A stretch of 64,000 bases of DNA. Origin: Macrostomum hystrix. Lineage: Eukaryota > Platyhelminthes > Macrostomidae. Location of the stretch: positions 8,161,501-8,225,500 of the forward strand of contig CATNEN010000029.1 of NCBI GenBank assembly GCA_950097015.1, given 5' to 3'. Positions 34,967 to 46,071 of the stretch are shown here, piece by piece. Positions within the stretch are counted from its first letter, which is position 1; the number at the start of each line of letters is the position of its first letter. The translations under genes and the position numbers were made by a program. The notes beneath the pieces were generated by a model. That model saw nothing but the letters and a program-made list of their open reading frames with translations. It was not told the origin of the DNA and did not search any database.

Positions 34967-37961
34967 TTAGGCAGGATATTGATTGCGCAACAAACAAACA
35001 CACCAGTTGCCGTTATCATAATAAGATTCAATCAGTTCGAACAGCCCACAATCGGCGCACAATTGGTCCAGCTCGCCTTCGGAAAACAAATGATAAAAGC
35101 GCAGCGACTGCTCGTCGGAGCGGCCGCGCCACGGAACTAACATGTCCGACTGTTTGAACTCAGTGCCCGGACGGTGTACGTCCGAGTCCGGTTCGCGAAT
35201 CGCGTCTATCCTCGAACTGCTCCGAGTGGTCATCCAGTTCTGCATGGGTCTTTTTGTTACTTTTCTTATTTGAATTTAAATAGGCTGAGTCTTGGCCTTT
35301 ACGCCGCTGTTCCAGAGCCCAAACATAGATTAAAAGGTGAGCGCCGGGACTGGAAACCCTGCCCAACTCTCGCAGTGATGCCAATCTGCGCTCCCTAGTA
35401 CTCAGATGATGCAACACGGCGATGCAGATTGCCGCATCGAATGCGCCAGTTCGCAACGGCAATTGCAGAGCGTCGGCTTGAAACACAGGCAGGCCGCGAT
35501 TAACGCAGACGCCGCACAGTTGGATACTGCGGTCGCAGCCAATTGTCAAGATATCCCGCCTGGCCAGCATGTTCTTACCGTTGCCGCAGCCAACGTCTAT
35601 CAGAAGACTGCCGGCTGGTAGGCCCGCCAGGAAAGCGGCCACGCGTGGCCAGCGTGAGTGCCGGGTGTCGCTAAAATGGTCGGCGATGGTGTCGTACACG
35701 TTGTGAACGTAATCGCGCTCCAGGCTGGCCGGATCCAGAGAAGGCGACGGCGAAGGCTGCGTTGAAGCGACGATGCAGCTGCTGAAAATGGAAGGCGAGA
35801 CGGCATCTTAAGCTATTTTTTAAGACTTGGCTATGCTTTAAAAAGACGCAACATTCTTGAAAAGTACGCTAGCATCAAAATAATTGAACTGGAATGTAAT
35901 CAACCTGGGATTTATTCGACCTGGAATGTAATCCACCTAGAAATCAATCGACAAGGAACTCAATCGAACTGAAGTTCAATCGATCAGGAATTCAAAAGAC
36001 CTGAATATTGAACAACAGGCACTCAGGCGAACTCTAATTTACTAGATATTTAATGAATACGTTGAGCTTTAAAGTCATCTTAAGAAAGTTTCCAAGGCAC
36101 CAAGTCTCACCTGCCACAATCTTTAATACCCGCGCTGTCCTCTTCGTCGCAAATCTCGGTCAAACCGCAGCGACACGGCAGCCCTGCCGGCCTGGCTTGT
36201 CTAAACGTGAAGGACACTCGCCTGCCTCGCCTGACCAGATCGCCGTCGATTAAATCGGCCAGTCGGGCTGGCACCTCGTGGCGCCAGATCAGGCGGGCCT
36301 CCCCAGTCAGCAGCAGAGCGGATCTGGCTGGCAGAGCCAGGCTGACAGCTGATTGGCCCGGCCGGCTAAGCCGAAAAGCACAGCCGGAGCCCAGACTGAC
36401 AGCTAAGATGTAGTCGCCGAATGCGGCATGGGAATCCACATGAGGCGCTATGCCGCCGCCAGGCTCAGTACACATTGACAGTCAGCTGATCTGCTCGGGG
36501 CAGCCAGTCGGGTGTCAGACGAATTGGCCAGGGTGGAGCAGGCCGGTGGTAGCGGCCTATCAGGCAGCGGTGCCAGCCGGTTACGGCCATAGATGAACTC
36601 GTGGCCCCAGTGCAGCACTCGGCGACAGCGTAAGTGGCCAGCGGCCTCTCCCGCCAGTAATTCGGCATCAACCAGGGCTAGTAGGTCGGCCTCTTCGTCT
36701 AGAGACAGCGCGTCAAGGATCAGGCTGAGCCCGGGTGGCAGCAATGGGTCAGCAGGATTGTTTAGGACTACCTGGATGTTGTCGATTGATTTGAAAATTA
36801 TTCAAGTTTATTTCAAAGTCTCACTCACATTTTAAGCACTCTAGATCGGGCTGTCAGACGCAACTGAAAAGTTTCTGCAGTTTTACTCATATAATTGCAC
36901 ACTGCCTGACGATAAGAATATCAGGGCAGACGTACACGCCTTTACAGACGGACAATCTTGTTGAAGAATTGCCTCCTAGCTGACTCTAGGTTGACTGTCG
37001 GTAAGTCCTGCACATGCGCAAGTGCCCACAGCCTCCTGCGAATACTAATATAATTAAGAGTCGTGTCACGAGTTCGAATCCGCCGTTAAGCACAAATATT
37101 TTAGCCTATTGTGGTTAGGGCTAACCCTATACCTCTAAGGCACAGTGAGTATTTTCACTGCCTAATGTCACAATGGTACAAGTACAGGCCGTTAACATTA
37201 ATACAGGAGTGCTGTGGACACTGGCACTTTATTTGGTGACAATTCAGCCCCATTTCGCTGGCTCCTGAGCACACACTCACACAGTTGTGTACATCTGCCC
37301 TGACTTTCTTATCATCAGACAGTGTACACAATTGTCTCCTGGGGGCTGGCCCTTGATGGAGTAAATTGCAGAAAAAGCCTCAGTGTATCTACTTAAGTCA
37401 GCGTAACAGACAGAGCTACCTCTCACTGGCTTTCGGTGCAGGCGTTGCGCAAGAGAATTTACAGACAGCCAACTAAAATTGATCAACAAGCTGAACAAGG
37501 CGTACCTCAGAAGCATCTGCCATTTGCACAGCCGACAATGCCAACTCTGGATTGACAAAAAACGCGTACAGAACGGGACCAGAATCATCGTCGCTAGTTG
37601 GCCTGGAAATAGCAAGCTGGCAAAACTGCAGACTGTAAGCTGCGGCTACAGCACTGTCAGTTGACTCAAACAGCATTAAACAATGCGACTGTCCGGCTGG
37701 CTGAACTAATTTCACAATACCCTGGAGACCAAGTTTAAACAGATCCGACTGTCCGACACCATTGTGCAGGCCAGCATTGGATACTAACAAGCACTCGGTT
37801 GGCTCGGAGCTTAGCTGAGCTGGACTAATAGCCAAGGCAGCTTGATGCCATTTTCGACCAATCTTGCGTCGCTGCCTGGGACTCAGCTGTGCAAGCGGCC
37901 GGTCTAGGCCTGGTAAGCTGTGTGGCAGCTGGCTGGCCTGCAACGCAGAGTTTGATACCAT
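34967..37961 (-). CDS. alkbh8: ALKBH8: RRM, AlkB dioxygenase and tRNA methyltransferase, with three +1 frame shifts
   Basis: tRNA wobble-uridine modifier: the C-terminal methyltransferase makes mcm5U and the AlkB domain hydroxylates it. Exons: 37961-37506 (RRM region, LLVSNAGLHNGVG), 36771-36111 (AlkB) and 35781-34967 (methyltransferase). Splice phases agree. The AlkB exon shows LPPGLSLILDALS, iron ligands HVD and RHEV, RRVSFTFRQAR and the zinc-type CRCGLTEIC. The methyltransferase exon shows VYDTIADHFSDTRH, IDVGCGNGKN, AVLHHLSTRERR, LIYVWALEQ, SDMLVPW and YYDNGNWCV. The frame must move +1 three times: about 36485-36545 (possibly the CCCC run), exactly at TAC-TGA-G (TGA 36467-36465), and between 35160 and about 35290, where CAC-TGA-G (TGA 35162-35160) is a possible site. 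Skipping one base each time gives 642 aa, close to the human 664. It is either recoding, assembly indels or an early pseudogene; all catalytic residues survive. Confidence 0.85.
36890..36990 (-). mobile_element. Family A interspersed repeat, copy 5 (partial, inverted)
   Basis: CACACTGCCTGACGATAAGA, CAGGGCAGACGTACACGCC and GAATTGCCTCCTAGCTG match the inverted family. It lies in ALKBH8 intron 1. A tRNA B-box-like GTTCGAATCC at about 37072-37081 sits between it and copy 6. Confidence 0.6.
37228..37450 (+). mobile_element. Family A interspersed repeat, copy 6
   Basis: CCCCATTTCGCTGGCTCCTGAG, CTCACACAGTTGTGTACATC, TGCCCTGACTTTCTTATC and CAGTGTACACA blocks match the family in forward orientation. 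It lies in ALKBH8 intron 1 next to the inverted copy 5. Confidence 0.7.
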
Positions 37962-40900
37962 CAATTATGATAATATTTAATACATAAATTATTTAAACAT
38001 TGGTAATAGATCGTTTCCGAATATCGCTTTTCTTAGAAAGCATATGGTAAAATTGATATTTTGTTATAAATTGGACTTGTTTAAATGAAGGAATATTTGC
38101 TATACCATATAAAAATTTGTTTAAATGTGTCCGCGATTTTTACAAAATAAATATAAATACAGCTGAGTTTAGCAAAAGAAAAGTGACTTGCGGTTCATAC
38201 CAAGTTTTTATACAATACTCAGAAGTGTTCTTTCATTCTTTATAAAACACAAGGAGATAAATACTGAGAGAATTCAAGAGAGAGAAGTAGAAAGTATTGC
38301 TGTACACTTGAGTTCATTGGAAAGGCTTTTGAGAAAGCTTATACTGAGAAATGCATACATATGATAAAGTAATCAGCTATAATAACTAAATATGATATTT
38401 AGACCAACTAAATACAATACTTAGACTAACTAAATATGATACTAGATAAATACACTACCGAGAAATTCTTTGATATATATAAAATACATTCTCAGAGACT
38501 ACCTAGACATTATATTAAAATACCTCTGTAAACAACTTTTGTAAGATATAAAAAATTAGAACTACCACAACTTAGGTGAAATTGTGGAATTGTGGTAGAA
38601 TAGGCCTAGAAATTAATCCTGCAAAAACTTTAGTGACATCATATCCTTAGAGTGATAGGGCCTAATTAAAGAGAGAAGCACTTGGACAACTTTGGTGGCA
38701 TCATTGGGATAAAAACTTTACTAAGAAATTAGACCTAAAACACATTGATGACTTCAAATGTTGTATTTATACAAGCTGTGATAATGATTATCCCAATCCT
38801 ATTCCTATATTAATTACTTAGGGCTTATAGGGCTTAGGGCTTAGGGCATAAGGGCTTATTTTTTTTTTTGCCAATCAGTGCCAAATGAAACCTAAACAAA
38901 GTAATTGGTAGAAGCATATACTGCAAGATACAATTGACTAGTTGGGATGAGTGAGCCAGTAATGGCCAAGAGGAGGCCGAGCGTTAGCAAGACTTGAATT
39001 GCATTTTAACACATGTCAACCAACTTTCTTGGGTGTCGCCTATACAACAATGCTGGTTTCAGACCGATTGGATGTTGTTTACTGAAGATGTGGGTAATTA
39101 AATTCCAAAAATGCGATTTTGGTCATTTTTAGTCTTTTTTCAAGGTACAAAACTGCATGGCCAGAATGTATTTGGTGTGCGATTTGAATGCAGCTTCAGT
39201 TTTTAGAAGTTCAACAGATGTGCGCACAAAATGTATATATTGAATTTTCTAAGCATCCACTTGCCCCTTAGGTGGATGCAAAAATCCTAAATTTTGACCC
39301 CCCTGGGGGCTAAAACATGCAAAATGGGATAAGTCACAACTTTTGATTGCTGCATCCGTTGGTGTTGCGCTTAGTGTTGATGAATTGCATTTAGGACCCT
39401 TTTTCATTTGATACTAGACTTGTGTACACACATTCAGTAGTTGGCCATCTGTACTAAAATATGTAACTGTACAGGTGTACATATGAGAGAAAAAGTTTGC
39501 CATTTCTGCCTTCTGCCCCTACAATGCACTTTGTTGCATTGAGCTGAAAATGGTGTCAATAGATGCATGTGGATGTTTGAAAGAGAATGACATGTCAACT
39601 TACGTGTTGTTTTCATAGAAATTGAATAAATCATGCATTTTTTCGAACCTATAAACTCAAATTTAGTAAAAATGGTGTTGCAAATTTTTTATGTACAGAG
39701 ACAAAATGTACCCAATACAATGCTGCATCAGATGAGCAGCTGCATTAGTGTTGGAAATTCGATTTTTCGAAATGGAAGGCACATTGCAGCAATTTTGACA
39801 CCCGGGGCCTATGCCAATTTCTCAAATGATTACTCATAAGATTTTAGTAATGCAATTTCTTGAAACAATTTTGGTGTTGTTGGCATAGCATTTAGAGCCC
39901 TCTTCAAAAGGACAGCATCCATGCCTGCCTGTGAACATTGATTGAGCGTCAGTTCACGGATGCAGTACTTTTAAGAGAAGCAGCATTTTCGAGTTTACTC
40001 TAATAAAATGTTGTTCTTTGCCCCAATGTCATTGAAAATGGTTTCAATAGATGCGTCTAGATGTTTCCAAGACAATGGCATGTCACTTGAAGCTGTGCAT
40101 CACATTTCAGATGTAGAGTTTTGATTTTCATTTATAAAACGTGATTTTTTCATCCACACAAATAATGCAGCCTTGAGTGAAAATTGTGCTAAAATGGTTA
40201 AGTAATCGCATGTAAGTTTCGCATATAAATTGTGTGCCCAGCATTTAAATGAATATGGTGCTTTAGTCTTGGAAAGTTTAATTATCTTATGAAGTATGAA
40301 TAGGAAGTAAGCAGTAATTAATGAAAGATCATCCTGTTTTTTGCATCACATAAATTGAAAACGAAATTTCATCAGTTGAAGTTTGAATTAGAAATAGAAT
40401 ACACAGGCTACAGCCCTCCATGCATTTGTCAGTGATTGTTTGTGGGGACAAGATTTCTCTATTGAGGTTTGAATGTACATAAGCAGTGTTTGTTTGTGGG
40501 GACGAGATTTCTGTCTATTGAGGTTTGAATGTACATAAGCAGTGTTTGTTTGTGGGGACGAGATTTCTGTCTATTGAGGTTTGAATGTACATAAGCAGTG
40601 TTTGTTTGTGGGGACGAGATTTCTGTCTATTGAGGTTTGAATGTACATAAGCTGGGGCCAAGGCTTTCGCTTTTGCTTGCGGGGATTGAATGGATGGCTG
40701 TGCCGCCTGATAGATAAAAATCGAGGGGGTTCTCTCAGCCTAAGTGTCTGTGGCTTGAAGGCTCCCTTTTGTTTAATGTACATGGCCCAGCTCAGATTGT
40801 CTTATGTAAGTTCTCTCCACATGCAGTGCATAGAGGGTCCCTTTCCTTTGCATTGTTAAAATATATGGCTTATTGAAATGGGCCGTACTTTAGCAGATGA

Positions 40901-41192
40901 TAGAAATTTAGACTTTGATATAGTGGGGATTGATAATTAAGAAAGTTGGATGAATGATTAAAGACACTGCGCCCCCTCTCTTTATTGAAAGTTTGAGAAA
41001 TCACCAAACACCAAGAGATTTATGGTGGGTCTGGGAGAGAGAACAGAAGGGCAGGGGTCAGTCAGAGTCTTTAATAAATCTTTATCAGTACTTTGATATG
41101 TATCATGGCTCACTTATTGTATAGCCTAGTATTATACTACATATACACTACAAACTTAGGCATGTAAAAGCTAGCAATATACTAGAATTGTA
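37962..41192. other. AT-rich intergenic region with diverged repeats
   Basis: No gene motif is visible. A TTAGGGC-like cluster lies at 38819-38862. A diverged tandem pair of about 490 bp is visible: GAAAATGGTGTCAATAGATGC at 39546 recurs as GAAAATGGTTTCAATAGATGC at 40034, and GCATTTAGGACCCT near 39387 recurs as GCATTTAGAGCCCT near 39890. The 56-bp tandem array is listed separately. Confidence 0.45.
40432..40652 (+). repeat. 56-bp tandem repeat, four copies
   Basis: TGTTTGTGGGGAC(G/A)AGATTTCT followed by ATTGAGGTTTGAATGTACAT recurs four times; the last three copies are nearly identical. Confidence 0.95.
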
Positions 41193-41627
41193 GGTCCTAG
41201 GTCATTTCGGTGACAAGACATTTTGGTGACAACTCAAGTCATTTCAGTGACACAATTGGTCAGATTGGTGACATCTATTTTTGCACCTAAATATGCTAAA
41301 AATAGCCTTCCATTTTAACTATGCACACTTATAAAGTATTAATTAATTAATGCTATAAGTATTAATCAGAAGCTGCATTGCTCTGATTAAGTCTGGGTTT
41401 TATTTTAAATAAGTTAAATTATCAAATTATTTAATGAGTAGTCAATAGTTTTAATAGTTATTCGTTCCTAATTAAATGTGTATAATAATCATTTTTCAAG
41501 TTTTGGATTGACAAGGCGAGTGCAGGCTTTAAGCAGCTACTGGATCAAGGAAAGCTGTTTTCTCAGCATATTTAGGTGCAAAAATTGTTGTCACTGAAAT
41601 GTCTTGTCACCGAAATGACCTGGGACC
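41193..41627. mobile_element. 435-bp MITE with about 40-bp inverted ends and 8-bp target duplication
   Basis: The left end GGTCCTAGGTCATTTCGGTG... and the reverse complement of the right end, GGTCCCAGGTCATTTCGGTG..., agree over about 40 bp with three or four mismatches. The match resumes inward at TTTTTGCACCTAAATATGCT. The element is flanked by GAATTGTA at 41185-41192 and 41628-41635, an 8-bp duplication as made by hAT-type transposases. The left arm has four copies of a GTCA-TTTCGGTGACA-like word. No transposase is encoded. Confidence 0.85.
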
Positions 41628-41635
41628 GAATTGTA

Positions 41636-43702
41636 TAAGGGGTGCTGCAAATTTTTCCAGACTATTGTTTGCGTTGAGTAAAAATTGAGTCTGATTAAAA
41701 ATCTAATTATACCTGGCCTGGCCATGGACAACATGTTTCCTTGAATTTTGTGCAGAGAAGTTTATCATAGCCTACATGAGAGATAAAGCAGGGTTTAACC
41801 TTAAAGAGCTGCATACATGATTTTTGGTATTAAGCTGCAAGTGAAGTGACAAAATTATTCAAACAAAAAAATCATTCAAAGTTTAGGGTCTAAAGAGTCA
41901 GAAGCCATTTATAATGGCTTCTCAACAAGAAGATAAAGCAGTGATACAGACATAAAAAAGTGCTCTTTATTATTTTTGTTCATGCTCTTGGTCACATGCA
42001 AGTGTTTGAGCATCTTGGACTCATTGCTGATAGTGTCACTGATGTTGCTTGTGCTTAAATACATATATCCACCTATAGCAATTGTATCAATTTTGTCTTA
42101 AAATTTTTGAGCCTAGGGATGAAAATAGTCTCAAGAGAATGATCTCAAAAACCTATCAAAGCATACTTTAAAAGTTGCCAAAGTAGGCCTAGCAAATATT
42201 GGGCAAATCCATTTTCCTATTTTTTATTCAAGCAAAGTTGGGTGTCAAATGACAAACAAACTGTCTTAATATACAATTATTTTAAGAATTTGTTTTTTTA
42301 TTTTTACTGAACATGAAAAAAAATATAAATATAACACATCTAAAAGAACCAACATTTCAGAGAATCATTTTCAAATAAATTGAACTACATGTCTGCACAC
42401 ATTAGTGCCACAGTGGATAATAGTTAAAACCAAAAGTCCAAAGACATACATTGAGATATATGTAAAATAGAAAAAAAGCTACACTAATATGCAAAAACTT
42501 AACTAAAATGTATGTGCTAAGAAATATCTGTAAGTGAAAAGTCATTTCAGTAGGCCTAAAAGAGAAAATATGGTAAGTTCATATGTAACAAATTAAAATA
42601 TACTTGTATTATCCCTAGCTAGCTAGCTAAGGTCTACCACATAGTGACTATATTTATATTAAAAATGGATAAATATAGAGTAGTTGATATAGCTAGGCCC
42701 TACCACAATTATTTAAAAAATACTTTACTATTACTTTACTTTACTATTACAATTACTTTACTATTTAAAGTAGTAAACTAATTTAGTCAAAAAAATTGCA
42801 ATCACTCAAGTGGATTGTGGCTGAAATGGACCCATTCCAAGGAATCCAAGCATGAGATATGAGATATAATCATAATGTTATTATGATCATTTTTATTTAT
42901 TTATTGGTCAGTAGTTTGTATTTAACCGTTTCTTTAGAGTGGTCAGTGGTCAGGTTAGTTAACGCTTTTCTCGTACCAAGGTCCCTCGCCTCAGCGAGGC
43001 CACATTTATTTGGGGCGCAGCCACTGAGCCATGGAGAGAAGGCTCGGGGGCTTGTTGTGAAATTTACACCCATGAGGGCCAACCTTCAAGGCACAGGGAA
43101 CTGTACACTGTTGACGATGAGAAAGTCAAGGCAGATATACACCTGTGAGTAGGCTTATGCGCCTGCGTTACTGTGTACGGTATCAGTGTACGTGTGTGCA
43201 GTGACTGCGAAATTGGAGTCGGCGAAATTGGCAGAACTACCTTTCGCTGGTGCCTGGCTGCAGGTATAAGTGTAACTGAATGATTGCGATAGCCTGCAGC
43301 CCTCTTGTAATTTTTATTAAACGTTAATTATTTATATTCAGACACATAATACACCGTAACATGCGCAGCGCAGCTTCTTCTTCTTCTTGTGTAAATTATT
43401 ATATCACGCGAGCTTTTTTCGAATATCGAACGTCATGACTGAAAATATTTTATGATACATATTCTAGAAAAAAAATATTTATACTTTTTATTATTTATTA
43501 CAATCTTTTCAATCAACTTATTTTTTGATACGTAACCGTTGACTTAAGTACTACTCATATTTTTGATTTACGACGTACAGTGAACTTTTTCAGCGCATAA
43601 TCAAAATTTAAGAACATCTGCAACTAGCAAGATTTTAGAACTTGCTTTGAAGTTGCATTGAACTTGGTTTTTAGTTGAAGCCGAACATCATATTCATATA
43701 AA
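41636..43702. other. AT-rich intergenic region upstream of the E2 gene
   Basis: No coding motif is visible. It contains family A copy 7 (inverted) at 42960-43265. The 400 bp before 43703 is AT-rich and presumably includes the promoter and 5' leader of the E2 gene, but I see no distinct element. Confidence 0.4.
42960..43265 (-). mobile_element. Family A interspersed repeat, copy 7 (inverted)
   Basis: GAGAGAAGGCTCGGGGGCTTG, CTTCAAGGCACAGGGAACTG, GATGAGAAAGTCAAGGCAGA and TACACCTGTGAGTAGGC match the reverse complement of the family in order, with a diverged 3' part (quoted pieces are abbreviated). Confidence 0.7.
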
Positions 43703-46071
43703 ATGACTTTTCTTTTGAAAAATAGTTCTGTTAAAGTACTTCAGCAAGAATATAAAAATCTAAATGACTCTCCTGTAGAGGGTTTTATTGTGCGCTTGAA
43801 GAATGATACCTATATGTACGAATGGGACGTCATCATTTTCGGTCCTCCAGGAACCCTGTATGAAGGGGGTTACTTAAAAGTAAGTAAACTATTTTACAAT
43901 TGATTAAAAACTCTTGTAACAACGAAATCGCGAATCTCTAATTAGAGATCAGAACTTAATAGAATCAGTCATCTCAAAGACAATAATATAATCTCTCTTG
44001 AAGTTGTGTAACGAAGTAACGAAGTTTAATTATGCCCATCCATTTATGAAAATTGTAATGTGTTTATAAAATCATTGGAATTTCGGTGACAATTTCAATA
44101 AATTTTCTACGCAGAACATTTTTTCGTTTTATTTGTCACAAGGCAAAGTCGATATCTGCAGCTTGATTCTCAATTGTGCAGGCTGGCCTGAAGTTTCCTA
44201 CCGACTATCCATATTCGCCGCCATCTATGAAATTTATTACTAAGATGTGGCATCCAAACATATATGAGGTGAGATTTGGTGTCTTATAAAATCTAATCTG
44301 GTTTAGAAAACTGGCATGCAAAGTCTGCGATATCTTGCTGTTCCTCAGGATGGCAAGGTGTGCATCTCGATTCTGCACCCGCCGGGCGAAGATCCAGTTA
44401 GCGGTGAGCTGCCCTCTGAGCGTTGGAATCCGACGCAGAATGTTCGCACTATACTACTCAGTGTGATTTCGTTGCTAAATGAGCCTAACACAAGCTCGCC
44501 GGCTAATGTTGACGCGTCTGTTATGTACCGCAAGTGGAAGGAGGGCAGTGACTCTGAATACACCGATATTGTGAGGTGAGAAACGTACACTGCATAGTTC
44601 ATCTCCGACCTGTTAAAGGAAGTTTCTTTAAGATGGAGAATTGGGGATATTTCAAGAAGGATGTTTTACTGAGTAACTAGCATATATTATTCAAGCTAAT
44701 CCATCTTATTGCATTTATTTTTGCATAATGTGTTACTTTTATTAGAGTCAATTATTTCGCTTAAACAATAAATTTTAGTCAGTTATAGTCTCTGACATCA
44801 CAGCAGCCAGTCTCTGACATCACAGCAACCAGTCTCTGACATCACAGCAACCAGTCTCTGACATCACAGCAACCAGTCTCTGATATCACAGCAAACAGTC
44901 TCTGACATCACAGCAGCCAGTGTCTAACATCACAGCAGCCAGTCTCTGACATCACAGCAGCCAGTCTCTAACATCACAGCAACCAGTCTTTGACATCACA
45001 GCAACCAGTGTCTAACATCACAGCAACCAGTCTCTGACATCACAGCAGCCAGTGTCTAACATCACAGCAGCCAGTCTCTGACATCACAGCAACCAGTCTC
45101 TAACATCACAGCAGCCAGTCTCTGACATCACAGCAACCAGTCTCTAACATCACAGCAGCCAGTCTCTGACATCACAGCAACCAGTCTCTAACATCACAGC
45201 AGCCAGTGTCTAACATCACAGCAGCCAGTCTCTGACATCACAGCAACCAGTCTCTAACATCACAGCAGCCAGTCTCTGACATCACAGCAACCAGTCTCTA
45301 ACATCACAGCAGCCAGTCTCTGACATCACAGCAACCAGTCTCTAACATCACAGCAGCCAGTCTCTGACATCACAGCAACCAGTCTCTAACATCACAGCAG
45401 CCAGTCTCTGACATCACAGCAACCAGTCTCTAACATCACAGCAGCCAGTCTCTGACATCACAGCAACCAGTCTCTAACATCACAGCAGCCAGTGTCTAAC
45501 ATCACAGCAGCCAGTCTCTGACATCACAGCAACCAGTCTCTAACATCACAGCAGCCAGTCTCTGACATCACAGCAACCAGTCTCTAACATCACAGCAGCC
45601 AGTCTCTGACATCACAGCAACCAGTCTCTAACATCACAGCAGCCAGTCTCTGACATCACAGCAGCCAGTCTCTAACATCACAGCAACCAGTCTCTGACAT
45701 CACAGCAGCCAGTCTCTGACATCACAGCAACCAGTCTCTAACATCACAGCAGCCAGTCTCTAAGATCACAGCAACCAGTCTTTTGCATCACAACCGGTCG
45801 CAGTATGAAACCTACAGTCTCCTGGGTCGATGCCCAGCAGTCTCTAATATGACTATAAAATTAACTTTCTCCACAAAACTCTAGAAAGCAGGTGGAAGCC
45901 ACCAAGCTGGACGCAGTGGCCGACGGTGTTACTGTGCCCACCCGTGTCGAGGATTACGTTGTAAAAGCTCGCGCCTCGCCTGTCGGATTCGACCAGGACG
46001 CTTTCGCTACCATGCAGGATATCAACTATGATGACGACGTCACCATGTACTACGAAGATGAGGACGATTGA
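43703..46071 (+). CDS. ube2r2: CDC34/UBE2R-type ubiquitin-conjugating enzyme E2
   Basis: E2 that works with SCF (cullin-RING) ligases to build Lys48 chains in the cytosol and nucleus. Four coding exons: 43703-43879, 44182-44268, 44349-44575 and 45885-46071 (678 nt, 225 aa), all GT-AG and phase-consistent. It contains [57 protein letters not shown] (catalytic Cys in KVCIS), then [16 protein letters not shown], the acidic-loop insertion specific to the CDC34/UBE2R group. It continues with [15 protein letters not shown] and [14 protein letters not shown]. The C-terminus ends in an Asp/Glu/Tyr-rich stretch as in CDC34, though shorter than the vertebrate tail. ATTAAA at 46157-46162 is a plausible poly(A) signal. 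Confidence 0.93.
44788..45792 (+). repeat. 22-bp minisatellite with a 44-bp higher-order unit (E2 intron 3)
   Basis: About 45 copies of CAGTCTCTGACATCACAGCAAC or its variant with CTAAC and CAGCAGC. In much of the array the two variants alternate strictly, so the true period there is 44 bp. It fills most of the intron 44576-45884. Confidence 0.95.

Noticed and set aside
35160-35290. A mini-intron to explain the ALKBH8 frame change
   Set aside because: The only GT..AG pair restoring frame would be about 21 nt, far shorter than any other intron in the window.
38819-38862. Telomere-like TTAGGGC repeats
   Set aside because: Only a few imperfect 8-10-bp words, not a TTAGGG array.
40571-40783. Minus-strand frame over the 56-bp repeat
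   Set aside because: Read-through of a four-copy tandem repeat without coding features.
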